From positions 1 through 64,000 of the forward strand of contig JAKLPV010000156.1 of the NCBI GenBank assembly GCA_022013685.1: a DNA stretch of 64,000 nucleotides. The letters run 5' to 3'. Shown here in pieces: positions 34,071 through 43,949 of this stretch. A program made the position numbers and the translations under genes. Below the pieces are notes generated by a model. That model ran no database searches. It was not told the DNA's origin and saw nothing but the letters and a program-made list of their open reading frames with translations. The DNA comes from Anaerolineae bacterium (lineage in GTDB: Bacteria > Chloroflexota > Anaerolineae > Anaerolineales > Villigracilaceae). The stretch's first letter is position 1. Each line of letters opens with the position of its first letter.

Positions 34071-35467
34071 GGGGCAACAATCTCCTCAACACGATACAGG
34101 GCGACATTCTCATTCAGTGCCCGCGCTTCCAGGGCCTGGGTAAAACCAGAACGCGAGAAAAGCGCATAGTGTAATTGCGTGATCTCTCCTTCCCGCAGGA
34201 GAGCCTGCGCTTTGTGCTGAAGATCATCCAGAATGTTGACCCCAACCGGGTTGACAGACCATTTGCATTCTCCAACCAGGGCTTGTTTTTCCGTGCGGCT
34301 GATGGCAAGCACATCGATTTCGGCCTCACGCCCCCACCAGGCCCCGATTCGCTCCGGCACGAAAGGGATCCTGCCCTGACGGGCCAGCCGGGCCACATAA
34401 TGCCGGGAGGCTTCTTCAAAGGCGGTCGCGGCAAAGTGCTCCAGATCCGGCCGCACCCGCTGGTCGAGGATCGCATCTGCCAGCCCGAGATCGAGAGAGC
34501 TTTGATTGGGCTGCACATAGCGGAACCAGAAGCGCAGAAAATGATCATCGATCTGATAGATGCCGCGTTTGCTCTTCTCGGGCTGGAATTCTGTCGCCGG
34601 GACGCGGCGCGTGACCAGGCGCATCTGCTGGAGAAGATCCAAATAGCGCGCAACCATGTTGACCGTGCCGACCCCCGAGGTCGTGGCAATTTCATTCAAG
34701 CGCGTATTGCCCTGGGCAATGGCGCGCAGGATCGAAAAATAATTGCGCGGCTCGCGCAGTTCTTCCATCAAAAGCAGGCGCGGTTCATTGAATAATTCGC
34801 CGGTTTGCGAATCCAGAATATGCTGGCGGATGTTGGTAAAAATATTTTTTTGATCGCTGAAAGTCCGCAGGTAATAGGGCATCCCGCCGAGCACTGCCCA
34901 GGCCAGGAACTGCTCATCCGCCGTATAGCTTGGGAAAAACTGTGCCGCCGAAGGCAGATCCAGCGGGTCAAGCAGGGTGCTGTGGGTGCGTCGTCCGTAG
35001 AGCGGCGCCTGGTAGCCCAGCACTTCAGTTTCCATCATGCCGATATACGAACCGCACAAGATTAGCTTTATGCGGGTGTCCTTCAGCCGCTCATCCCAGG
35101 CTTTTTGCAAAATGGACGGAATGGCTTTGTTGCCGCTGATCAGATAGGTGAACTCATCCAGAACGATAATCGGCTGCCCTGGCAGGTCGGCCAACGCGCG
35201 GAAAGCAGCATCCCAGGATGGAAACGTAAAACCGGCCGGGGTTTCTGGATGGGTAAAAGCCCAGATTTGCTGTGAAAAGGTGGAGAGCTGTTCGCCGTCT
35301 GCGCTGAGCGTGGCAATGAAAAATAGGTGGGGTTTGTCTTTACAAAAGGCGCGCAGCAATTCGGTTTTGCCCACTCTGCGGCGGCCATACAGCACAAACA
35401 ACTCGGCCCGCTCGGACATATACAGTTGGGTCAGGAGTTCCAGTTCGGCTTTACGGTTGATGAACAT
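34067..35467 (-). CDS. AAA ATPase with PD-(D/E)XK nuclease-like C-terminus (ATPase_2/DUF234 type)
   Basis: 466 aa. Residues 1-235 are an archaeal-type AAA ATPase with Walker A GRRRVGKT (28-35), Walker B IIVLDEF (100-106) and LCGSYIGMM (sensor 1). A winged-helix-like segment follows (about 240-300: GNTRLNEIATTSGVGTVNMVARYLD). The C-terminal domain contains EAEIDVLAI (D385) and ALVGECKW (E400, K402), spaced as in PD-(D/E)XK nucleases. Family members are mostly of unknown function, often mobile. GGAGG precedes the ATG. It is the first gene of the helicase operon. Confidence 0.85.
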   Translation of the reverse strand: MFINRKAELELLTQLYMSERAELFVLYGRRRVGKTELLRAFCKDKPHLFFIATLSADGEQLSTFSQQIWAFTHPETPAGFTFPSWDAAFRALADLPGQPIIVLDEFTYLISGNKAIPSILQKAWDERLKDTRIKLILCGSYIGMMETEVLGYQAPLYGRRTHSTLLDPLDLPSAAQFFPSYTADEQFLAWAVLGGMPYYLRTFSDQKNIFTNIRQHILDSQTGELFNEPRLLLMEELREPRNYFSILRAIAQGNTRLNEIATTSGVGTVNMVARYLDLLQQMRLVTRRVPATEFQPEKSKRGIYQIDDHFLRFWFRYVQPNQSSLDLGLADAILDQRVRPDLEHFAATAFEEASRHYVARLARQGRIPFVPERIGAWWGREAEIDVLAISRTEKQALVGECKWSVNPVGVNILDDLQHKAQALLREGEITQLHYALFSRSGFTQALEARALNENVALYRVEEIVAP

Positions 35468-35594
35468 CAGCGCCTCCGTTTACAAACATTTTTATACAAA
35501 TTACGATTATTATAATCCTGTTTTGTGAAAATGAAGGATTATTTTGAGAATCCACTCTTAATCCCTCGCTCATGCAAAGCGCCTCGTAAAACGG

Positions 35595-35600
35595 TATAAT
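35595..35600 (+). promoter_or_regulatory. Probable -10 element of the mutase gene
   Basis: Perfect TATAAT 40 bp before the methylmalonyl-CoA mutase ATG; the -35 region (ATGCAA at 35572, 17-bp spacing) is weak. Confidence 0.45.
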
Positions 35601-35639
35601 TTGTCCATATTCGCCAAACGGATAAAAGAGGAGAGAACC

Positions 35640-37319
<1,680 letters not shown>

Positions 37320-37339
37320 TCAGGTGTCAGGCGATGATT

Positions 37340-37391
37340 ATTAAAAGTGTCAGGTGCCAGGTAACGTTACCTGACACCTGACACTTTTAAT
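37340..37391. repeat. Near-perfect 26-bp-arm palindrome (CAGGTGTCAGG type)
   Basis: A 52-bp palindrome centred on aacgtt at 37365/37366, with one mismatched pair (37357/37374). Its arms contain aaaagtgtcaggtg and cacctgacactttt. A partial copy, caggtgtcagg, lies just upstream at 37321. It lies between convergent genes and may terminate both ways, but it also looks like a dispersed repeat. Confidence 0.7.
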
Positions 37392-37402
37392 ACCTGATAC
37401 GC

Positions 37403-38380
37403 CTAGCGCGCCAGCAGGCTGACCATATCGTAATATTCCATATTGACTTCGCGCTTGGTATCGACGACTTCTTCAAGTGGAACGTACTCAATGCCGCGCC
37501 CTTTCAGGCCGGTCATAACACCGAATGTGCCGCTGAGCAGGGCATCGACTGCTTTGACACCCATGCGCGAGGCCAGCAAGCGGTCATAAGCTGTTGGCGA
37601 TCCGCCGCGTTGGATGTGGCCGAGAATGGTGACACGCGTTTTGAAACCCACATCCAGGTCTTCGAGCGCGCCGGCCAATTCGGCGGTTGTGATGCCGGAG
37701 CCTTCAGCGTTGATGATGAAAGCATGGGTCTTGCCGCGCTTATAAGCGCTTTCGACTGCGTTGGCAACGTCTTGAATGGTGACCTGGGTTTCAGGGATCA
37801 AGACGATTTCGGCGCCGCTGACGATACCTGCCATAACGGCCAGGTAGCCGGAGCCGCGCCCCATTGTCTCAACCAGGAAGGCGCGCCCGTGCGAGGAAGC
37901 CGTATCGCGCAATTTGTCCACGGCATCCATGATGGTGTTCATGGCCGTATCGACGCCAATCGAAATATTGGTTCCCCAAATATCGTTGTCGATACTGCCT
38001 GGTACACCGACCACGTTGATTTCCTGTTTGTGCAGGGCGAGTGCGCCGGCCAGTGAGCCGTCCCCGCCGATCACGATCAGGCCGTCAATGCCATACTCGT
38101 TCATGCGGCGGATGGCCTCGCGCTGTCCGCGCGGTTCGCGGAAAGCCGCCGAACGTCGGGTTTGCAGCATGGTACCGCCGCGCAGCAGGATGCCGCCTAC
38201 ATCGCGCGCACCCAGGGGACGAAACTCGCCATTGATCAAGCCTTCGAAGCCGTTGCTGATTCCGATAACCCTTGCGCCGCGTGCCAGCCCTGTGCGTACA
38301 ATGGCGCGGATGCAAGGATTCATGCCTGGCGCGTCACCGCCGGAAGTTAATACGCCAATGGTATATGGCTTTGCGTTCAT
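37403..38380 (-). CDS. pfkA: 6-phosphofructokinase (ATP-type)
   Basis: 325 aa. It phosphorylates fructose 6-phosphate in glycolysis. Motifs: GVLTSGGDAPGMN (nucleotide loop), GGDGS (105-109; a glycine as in ATP-dependent enzymes, where PPi-dependent ones have Asp), SIDNDIWGT (129-137; Ser replaces the usual Thr of TIDND), and MGRGSGYLAV. The fructose-phosphate site HIQRGGSPTAYDR is present near the C-terminus. The gene starts 11 bp after rnz, in the same operon. Confidence 0.93.
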   Translation of the reverse strand: MNAKPYTIGVLTSGGDAPGMNPCIRAIVRTGLARGARVIGISNGFEGLINGEFRPLGARDVGGILLRGGTMLQTRRSAAFREPRGQREAIRRMNEYGIDGLIVIGGDGSLAGALALHKQEINVVGVPGSIDNDIWGTNISIGVDTAMNTIMDAVDKLRDTASSHGRAFLVETMGRGSGYLAVMAGIVSGAEIVLIPETQVTIQDVANAVESAYKRGKTHAFIINAEGSGITTAELAGALEDLDVGFKTRVTILGHIQRGGSPTAYDRLLASRMGVKAVDALLSGTFGVMTGLKGRGIEYVPLEEVVDTKREVNMEYYDMVSLLAR

Positions 38381-38391
38381 AGAATAAATAC

Positions 38392-39312
38392 CTAACCTTC
38401 ACGTTTAATGATGAAATGATCGAAATCACGCGCCACCACCGCTGTTGGCAAGGCAGATTGCAGCTCGGCAATCACATCCTTTTCGCGGTAGCGGCGCGAT
38501 ATGTGTGTCAGAATCAATTGCTTAACCCCGGCCTGTTGGGCCAGTTCCGCCGCGCCGCGCGCTGTCATGTGCGAAAACTGACGCGCCATCTCGGCGTCTT
38601 CGTCCAGATACGTCCCTTCGATGACCAGGCCGTCTGCATCGCGGACAACATCCACTAGATCGTCGGTGCGGCCTGTGTCGCCAACCACCACCAGCTTTGT
38701 CCCACGCTGGAGCGGGCCGAGCACGTCTTCGGGGCCGACGACGCGTCCATCATCCAGGGCAATCGGCTGCCCGTTGACCAGGTCCCGGCGCTGGGGGCCG
38801 AAAGGAACGCCTAACGCGTCCGCTTTCTCGCCCAGGAAGGGACGGCGCGCTTTTTCTTCAAAGCAGTAGCCCAGGCAATCAGGGCCGCGATGGGTAACGG
38901 GGAAAGCTGTCACGGTGAAATCGTCTTCATCCGCCACCAGGCCGGGGCCGATCTCGCGAAAATGAAGCGACATGGGCGGCTTTTTACCAGCCAGGACAAC
39001 GTCGTTGATCAGAATTTTGACCCGTTCAAGCGCGCTTTTGCCGCCGAAAATTTCGAGTTGTTCGATCGATTCCCAGCGCATAAAAGTGGACATCAGCCCG
39101 CCCAGCCCCAGGATGTGATCGAGGTGCCCGTGGGTGAGAAGGATACGGTTGAGCTGCTTGAAGCCAATGCCTGATTGCAAAATCTGACGCTGCGTGCCTT
39201 CACCGCAATCGATCAGGAAGCGGTGTTCATTATGTTTTACGATTAACGCTGAAAGCCCTCGGCGGGCCGAGGGCGCTGATGCAGAAGTTCCCAGAAATAG
39301 AATTTCAAACAC
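38392..39312 (-). CDS. rnz: Ribonuclease Z
   Basis: 306 aa. It processes the 3' ends of tRNA precursors. The metallo-beta-lactamase core shows LFLGTSASAPSARRGLSA, CGEGTQRQI and LLTHGHLDHILGLGG; the later metal ligands appear as VVVGDTGRTDD and LILTHISRRY. The C-terminal part agrees with the ElaC type. The start is a GTG at 39312 with AAGGA upstream. pfkA follows 11 bp downstream. Confidence 0.92.
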   Translation of the reverse strand: MFEILFLGTSASAPSARRGLSALIVKHNEHRFLIDCGEGTQRQILQSGIGFKQLNRILLTHGHLDHILGLGGLMSTFMRWESIEQLEIFGGKSALERVKILINDVVLAGKKPPMSLHFREIGPGLVADEDDFTVTAFPVTHRGPDCLGYCFEEKARRPFLGEKADALGVPFGPQRRDLVNGQPIALDDGRVVGPEDVLGPLQRGTKLVVVGDTGRTDDLVDVVRDADGLVIEGTYLDEDAEMARQFSHMTARGAAELAQQAGVKQLILTHISRRYREKDVIAELQSALPTAVVARDFDHFIIKREG

Positions 39313-39415
39313 AGAATATCCTTTGGAAAGAGTCTGGTAATTTTACCGCAAAAAGGCGGATGGTATTTCTTCTGGATGAATTTTTATAAAATCTATACCC
39401 GTTTCGGGCGTTACC

Positions 39416-39452
39416 TGCAAAACAAACAGGCCCGCCACATCATGGCGGGCCA
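39416..39452 (-). terminator. Terminator of the CoA-binding protein gene
   Basis: ggcccgcca (39429-39437) pairs with tggcgggcc (39443-39451); on the minus strand the stem is followed by TGTTTGTTTT. Confidence 0.8.
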
Positions 39453-39477
39453 AAACAAGTTGGTAATTTTGCCTTGC

Positions 39478-39978
39478 TTATGCCGGCTGCTCGATTTTCA
39501 GGTTGCCCACCAGCCGCCACAGGCCGCGCATCAGTTTGTGCCCAAAATCGGGGTTCAGGAATTGGGCCGGGCAGGAGCCGGGGATAACTTCGATGCCATT
39601 TTCGCGGCACAGTTGCACGGCTTCCTGTGAGACGCTGGTCATTTCGGCGGCCAGGCCGGCTTTTGTGCCCATCATGCAGTGCATCCAAATGTGCTTGACG
39701 CCCACTTCAACAGCCTGAAGCACAACCTGATCGGTCACTTTTGGGCTGGCAAAGATGAAGACGGCGTCCGGCTTTTGTGGAATGGATTTCAAATCGGGAT
39801 AGCACGGATCGCCCTGGAATTCTGTCATATTGGGGCTGACAGCGTAAACGGTGTACCCGGCCGCCTTGAATTTATCATAATTCAGGTTGCAGCCGGTATC
39901 ACGCTTGGTCGAAACGCCAACAACAGCGATTGATTTTTGGGCCAGGAAATTTTGAACAAGGGTATCAATTTGAGACAT
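39478..39978 (-). CDS. CoA-binding-domain protein (YccU-like)
   Basis: 166 aa. It is a stand-alone CoA_binding_2 Rossmann domain: SIAVVGVSTKRDTGCNLNYDKFKAAGYTVYAVSP, then PDAVFIFASPKVTDQVV and IEVIPGSCPAQF. This resembles the nucleotide-binding half of succinyl-CoA synthetase alpha and the YccU family. Function of the isolated domain is not established. The start is the ATG at 39978; the longer open frame reaching 40653 is antisense to the GH4 gene and is rejected. Confidence 0.85.
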   Translation of the reverse strand: MSQIDTLVQNFLAQKSIAVVGVSTKRDTGCNLNYDKFKAAGYTVYAVSPNMTEFQGDPCYPDLKSIPQKPDAVFIFASPKVTDQVVLQAVEVGVKHIWMHCMMGTKAGLAAEMTSVSQEAVQLCRENGIEVIPGSCPAQFLNPDFGHKLMRGLWRLVGNLKIEQPA

Positions 39979-40134
39979 GGGAGTTCCTTTCACAATGACA
40001 ATTATTGTGAAATTATACGCTATCTGAGCGAGAAGGTTGTAAAAATGCTCATTTTTCCCTTGCGGGCAGGTCCATCTTGGGGCACAATATCTTTTGTGCT
40101 TGTGGCGCTTGCCCAGGCCCAAAAGGAGAAGAGC

Positions 40135-41529
40135 ATGAGCCTCCCCACAAAAATTGTTGTCATCGGCGCGGGCAGCGCCAGTTTTGGCGAGAACACCCTT
40201 TCTGCGCTGTTGCGTTCCAAGAAATTGCGCGGCTCGCACCTGGCACTCGTTGACCACAACCCGCAATCGCTCGATATCGTCCGCCGCCTGGCCGAACGCC
40301 TGAACCGCGAATGGGATTGTGGGTTCGCCTTCAGCGCCCACACCCACCATCGTGAAGCCCTGCCCGGCGCGGAGTTCGTCGTCAGCGCCATCGAAGTCGG
40401 CGCGCGAGAGAACCTGTGGCGGCAAGATTGGGAAATCCCGCTCAAATATGGCCTGCGCCAGCCTTACGCTGAAAACGGCGGCCCCGGCGGATTTGCCCAC
40501 GCCGCCCGCAACCTTGGCCCGGTCATGGAAATCGCGCGCGATATGGAAGCCGCCTGCCCGGATGCCTGGTTCATCAACTACACCAACCCGATGACCCGCA
40601 TCTGCGATGCGATCAACCGCCACAGCCGCATCCGCGCGATTGGGCTGTGCCACCAGGTTTACATCGGCTATTGTTTTGTTGGCATGGTACTGGCCCAGGA
40701 TCTCGGTATCAACGTCCCCGCGGGCATTAGCAGCATGAATGCCGAAATCTTACTGCACCCGCTGCGCGAGCAGGTCATCCACCAGACGCTGCCGCGTGTC
40801 GCCATTCGCGCTGCCGGATTAAATCACTTCACCTGGATTCTCTCCATTCACGAGCGGACAACGGGCGAGGACCTTTACCCGCTTTTTCGGGAACGCTACG
40901 CGGCGCACGACCCGAATTTTGAACCGCTGACCAGGCGCGTTTTCAATGCCTTTGGTTTGTTTCCCGTCCCCGGCGATTCACATTTGTGCGAATACCTGCC
41001 CTGGGTCAGCGACCCACAGACCCAGCCCTGGGATAAATTCAACCTGCAACTCTACGACTGGGACACTTTCGACACCATGCGCGATTTCAGCCTCGACCGC
41101 CTGAACGACATGGCTGACGGGAGCCTGACCATCGACTCTTTGCGCGAAACTGACAGTGAGGGCGCGCTCGAGATGATCGAAAGCATCGCCGGAGCCGGGT
41201 CGCATTACCACCAGGCAGCCATTCTGCCGAATGGTGGGCAAATTGCCAACCTGCCGCTGGGCGCTGCCGTCGAAACCCCGCTCTTTGTGGACGGTGCGGG
41301 CGCCCATCCGCTCTCGGTTGGTTCCCTGCCCGAGGGTGTGGCTGAACTGCTGCGGAGAGAGATCACCGTCTCGCAATTGTGCGTCGATTCCGTGCTCGAA
41401 GGTGACCGCCAAAAAGCCCTGCAATGCCTGCTGCTTGATCCCGTTACCCATGACCTGGATGCAGCCCAGGCAGTTTTGGATGACTACCTGAACACTTACA
41501 GGGAATATTTGCCGCAGTTTTGGCGTTAA
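40135..41529 (+). CDS. Glycoside hydrolase family 4 (NAD- and metal-dependent glycosidase)
   Basis: 464 aa. GH4 enzymes use NAD+ and a divalent metal to cleave alpha- or beta-glycosides by oxidation at C3. The NAD loop is VVIGAGSASFG (8-18). The substrate/metal site shows NYTNPM (148-153), GLCHQV with metal-binding C172, and GLNHFTWI with H231. The family includes alpha-galactosidases, alpha-glucuronidases and 6-phospho-glycosidases; with no PTS or sugar transporter nearby, the type is open. AAGGAG precedes the ATG at 40135. It is a single-gene unit. Confidence 0.88.
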   Translation: MSLPTKIVVIGAGSASFGENTLSALLRSKKLRGSHLALVDHNPQSLDIVRRLAERLNREWDCGFAFSAHTHHREALPGAEFVVSAIEVGARENLWRQDWEIPLKYGLRQPYAENGGPGGFAHAARNLGPVMEIARDMEAACPDAWFINYTNPMTRICDAINRHSRIRAIGLCHQVYIGYCFVGMVLAQDLGINVPAGISSMNAEILLHPLREQVIHQTLPRVAIRAAGLNHFTWILSIHERTTGEDLYPLFRERYAAHDPNFEPLTRRVFNAFGLFPVPGDSHLCEYLPWVSDPQTQPWDKFNLQLYDWDTFDTMRDFSLDRLNDMADGSLTIDSLRETDSEGALEMIESIAGAGSHYHQAAILPNGGQIANLPLGAAVETPLFVDGAGAHPLSVGSLPEGVAELLRREITVSQLCVDSVLEGDRQKALQCLLLDPVTHDLDAAQAVLDDYLNTYREYLPQFWR

Positions 41530-41596
41530 ATTATCCATCTGCAACTTATCTAAAAAGCCTACGTATACTTGAACAGAACGACCGACAGGAGTACCC

Positions 41597-42202
41597 GTGA
41601 ACGAAGAGAAGACCTGGGTTTTCCAGGCACAACAAGGCAACGACGAGGCATTCACCCGGCTGGTAGAGCATTATCAGACCCCGGTCTATAACCTATGCTA
41701 TCGCATGTTGGGTGAGCCTGAACTGGCAGAAGATGCCGCGCAAGAGAGTTTTCTGCGCGCCTATCAGAACATCACACGATTCGACCTGCAACGCTCCTTC
41801 CCGACCTGGCTGCTGTCCATCGCGGCCCATTACTGCATCGACCGTTTGCGTCGCCGCAAGTTTGGCTTCATCTCCATCGACGAGGAAGCCGATGATGATG
41901 ACCGCCCGATGGAATTTGCCGATGCGACAGCCATCAACCCCGAATACGAAGCCGAACGGCGTGAAGAGCAGCAAGCTCTGCATCGTGTTTTACAAAGGCT
42001 CGATTCTACCGATCGCGCCGCCATTATCCTGCGTTACTGGTATGACTTCTCTGAAGTTGAAATAGCAGAAAGCCTGCGTCTCACAGTTCCTGCGGTGAAA
42101 AGCCGCCTGCATCGTGCGCGACGCGAAGTTGCTCGCCGCCTCGAAGCAGGTACACCCGAACCCCATCTCGAAAGGATGCCCTATGGAACACCAGCCCTTT
42201 GA
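41597..42202 (+). CDS. ECF-type RNA polymerase sigma factor
   Basis: 201 aa. Region 2 (VYNLCYRMLGEPELAEDAAQESFLRAYQNI) and region 4 (ALHRVL...YDFSEVEIAESLRLTVPAVKSRLHRARREV) are clear, with no region 3 or 1.1, so it is a group 4 (ECF) sigma. The start is a GTG with AGGAG upstream. The next gene, an anti-sigma factor, overlaps its 3' end by 20 nt, so sigma and anti-sigma are produced in a fixed ratio. The effector gene follows. Confidence 0.93.
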   Translation: MNEEKTWVFQAQQGNDEAFTRLVEHYQTPVYNLCYRMLGEPELAEDAAQESFLRAYQNITRFDLQRSFPTWLLSIAAHYCIDRLRRRKFGFISIDEEADDDDRPMEFADATAINPEYEAERREEQQALHRVLQRLDSTDRAAIILRYWYDFSEVEIAESLRLTVPAVKSRLHRARREVARRLEAGTPEPHLERMPYGTPAL

Positions 42203-42719
42203 AAACTGGCTGTTGAATGATGAGCTCTTAAAGCCGGAGCAGCAGCGCGACCTGCGCCGGCATACAGCAGCCTGCCTGCAATGCGCGGCGTTGGCCCGCG
42301 CCAACCTGTCCCTGCGGGCGGCGCCAGTCGCCCGGCCCGCCAACGGATTCGCGCTTCGCTTCCAGCGCCGCCTGGTGGCGGAGCGCAAAATCCAGCGCAG
42401 ACGGACCTCTATCGGCCTGGTCCTGCTGACTTTGGTGAGCATCGGCGTGATTCTGTGGTTAATAACACCGGCGCTGCCTTACCTGAGTCTTTCGCCCGCC
42501 CAGTTGTTCATCACCTGGGTAAGCGCGCTTATTTATCTTTCAACGGCAGTACAAGCGATTGCCACGATCAGTAATGTTCTTTCCAGGGTGGTGCTCGAAC
42601 TGGTGCCACTATCGGCATGGGCAATTTTCCTGGTTGCAGCCAGCGGATTGAGCGCTTTATGGCTTTCCACCCTTCGCAAAAGAAGCAAACAAAAAGTATA
42701 CAGCCGGGCAAGGCTGTAG
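42183..42719 (+). CDS. Membrane anti-sigma factor with zinc-finger motif
   Basis: 178 aa. The first ~50 residues hold an H-x3-C-x2-C motif (RHTAACLQCAAL), the zinc anti-sigma (ZAS) signature that binds ECF sigma factors. Three hydrophobic helices follow (about 78-97, 105-132 and 140-162), with a short basic tail. It should hold the sigma factor at the membrane until an envelope signal releases it. The ATG at 42183 lies within the sigma gene, giving translational coupling. Confidence 0.85.
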   Translation: MEHQPFENWLLNDELLKPEQQRDLRRHTAACLQCAALARANLSLRAAPVARPANGFALRFQRRLVAERKIQRRRTSIGLVLLTLVSIGVILWLITPALPYLSLSPAQLFITWVSALIYLSTAVQAIATISNVLSRVVLELVPLSAWAIFLVAASGLSALWLSTLRKRSKQKVYSRARL

Positions 42720-42727
42720 GAGATTTT

Positions 42728-43810
42728 ATGAACAAATTGAGATCTTTATTCGTTATGCTGGTCTTACTGGCCCTGGCCCTGCTGCCTTTGCAGAGCGCCC
42801 AGGCCCAGGGATTAGCGCTGCCTGACCAGGACGGGGGCGTGATCATCGGCTCCAGCTATGTGTTGAAAGACGGTGAAACCCTCACTGGCGGAATGGTGGT
42901 CATCGGCGGTTCGGCCGTGCTTGAAACCGGCAGTATTTTTTACGGCGATCTGGTCGTGATTGGCGGTTCTTCAACCATCGAAGAAGGCGCACAAGTCAAC
43001 GGCGCGGTTGTGACGATTGGCGGCTCGTTGAGCATCGACACCGAAGTAAAAGGTGACGTGGTCAGCATTGGCGGCCCAACCCTTTTAGAGAAAAACACCC
43101 ACATTCGCGGCGACCTGGTCACGATTGGCGGCCCGGTGCAAAAAACCGAAGGCGCGCAGGTGGACGGTGAATTGATCGACAACCCGACCCCGCCCACCCG
43201 GCCCGATGTGAACATTCCTGCTGTCTATACTCCACGTTTTGATTTTATCAACCCGTTTTTGGAAGCCCTCGGGCTATTGGCGCGTTCGATTGGTTTTGGC
43301 TTGTTTGCTGGTTTGATCGTACTCTTCCTGCCCGAACAAACCCGTCGGGTTTCTGAAGCGGCTGTGCGTCAACCGCTGATGGCGGGCGGGATGGGTATCC
43401 TGACCTTCATCTTGTTCGTGGTGGTGATGGTGGCCCTGGCCCTGTTCAGCGTGTTGCTTATTACCTTGCTCCTGACCGGCCCGTTGCTTATTATTGTACC
43501 GTTTGTGCTGGCCGCCGGATGGGCCTTCGGCTTGTTCGCGCTCGGGACCGAAGTTGGCGTGCGTTTGATCGGCCTGTTCAAACTCGAGTGGCCGCTTCCG
43601 GTTAGTGCTGTACTAGGGACTTTCCTGCTTACCCTGATATCTGGTCTGTTTACGTTTGATTTTATAATCTGTTTTGGTTGGGTTGTACCCGTTTTCCTGA
43701 GCCTATTGGGCGTCGGCGCGGTGGCAATGACCCGTTTCGGCACACAGATGCCATCCATGACGGCGGACCAGGCCGAGGTGGAGTACGTTCCGCCTGCGGA
43801 TACGCTCTAG
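42728..43810 (+). CDS. Membrane protein with extracytoplasmic bactofilin-like repeats
   Basis: 360 aa. A signal peptide (LVLLALALLPLQSAQAQ) precedes about 110 residues of short repeats (GGMVVIGGSAVLETGSIFYGD, LVVIGGSSTIEEGAQVNG, VVTIGGSLSIDTEVKGD) that look like a right-handed beta-helix of the bactofilin/polymer-forming type. Four to five membrane helices fill residues 185-335. The layout, a beta-helix outside the membrane followed by helices, is uncommon for bactofilins, which are cytoplasmic. AGGAG precedes the ATG. As third gene of the sigma/anti-sigma operon it is probably the effector or sensor of an envelope response. Confidence 0.8.
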   Translation: MNKLRSLFVMLVLLALALLPLQSAQAQGLALPDQDGGVIIGSSYVLKDGETLTGGMVVIGGSAVLETGSIFYGDLVVIGGSSTIEEGAQVNGAVVTIGGSLSIDTEVKGDVVSIGGPTLLEKNTHIRGDLVTIGGPVQKTEGAQVDGELIDNPTPPTRPDVNIPAVYTPRFDFINPFLEALGLLARSIGFGLFAGLIVLFLPEQTRRVSEAAVRQPLMAGGMGILTFILFVVVMVALALFSVLLITLLLTGPLLIIVPFVLAAGWAFGLFALGTEVGVRLIGLFKLEWPLPVSAVLGTFLLTLISGLFTFDFIICFGWVVPVFLSLLGVGAVAMTRFGTQMPSMTADQAEVEYVPPADTL

Positions 43811-43832
43811 CGCAAGTTTTGCTCCCATAATG

Positions 43833-43869
43833 GCGAGTCGCTGCACTGAGCGACTCGCTTTTTTTTTTA
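43833..43869 (+). terminator. Terminator of the sigma-factor operon
   Basis: gcgagtcgct (43833-43842) pairs with agcgactcgc (43849-43858), followed by eleven T. Confidence 0.92.
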
Positions 43870-43911
43870 GGTTGCAGTGCTTCGCATTTCAAGGCAGGGT
43901 TGGCCAAATGT

Positions 43912-43917
43912 TATAAT
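43912..43917 (+). promoter_or_regulatory. Probable -10 element of the C45-family gene
   Basis: TATAAT 33 bp before the ATG; no clear -35 at standard spacing. Confidence 0.4.
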
Positions 43918-43949
43918 TCGGGTTGTATTTCTAAACAGGAGCAAAGTTT

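Noticed and set aside
30993-35467. A full defence island around the helicase pair
   Set aside because: Neighbours on both sides are a diguanylate cyclase and methylmalonyl-CoA mutase; no restriction, CRISPR, toxin or integrase genes are present, so only the pair itself is proposed.
39979-40653. N-terminal extension of the CoA-binding protein
   Set aside because: It runs antisense through the GH4 gene; the family-conserved sequence starts at the ATG at 39978.
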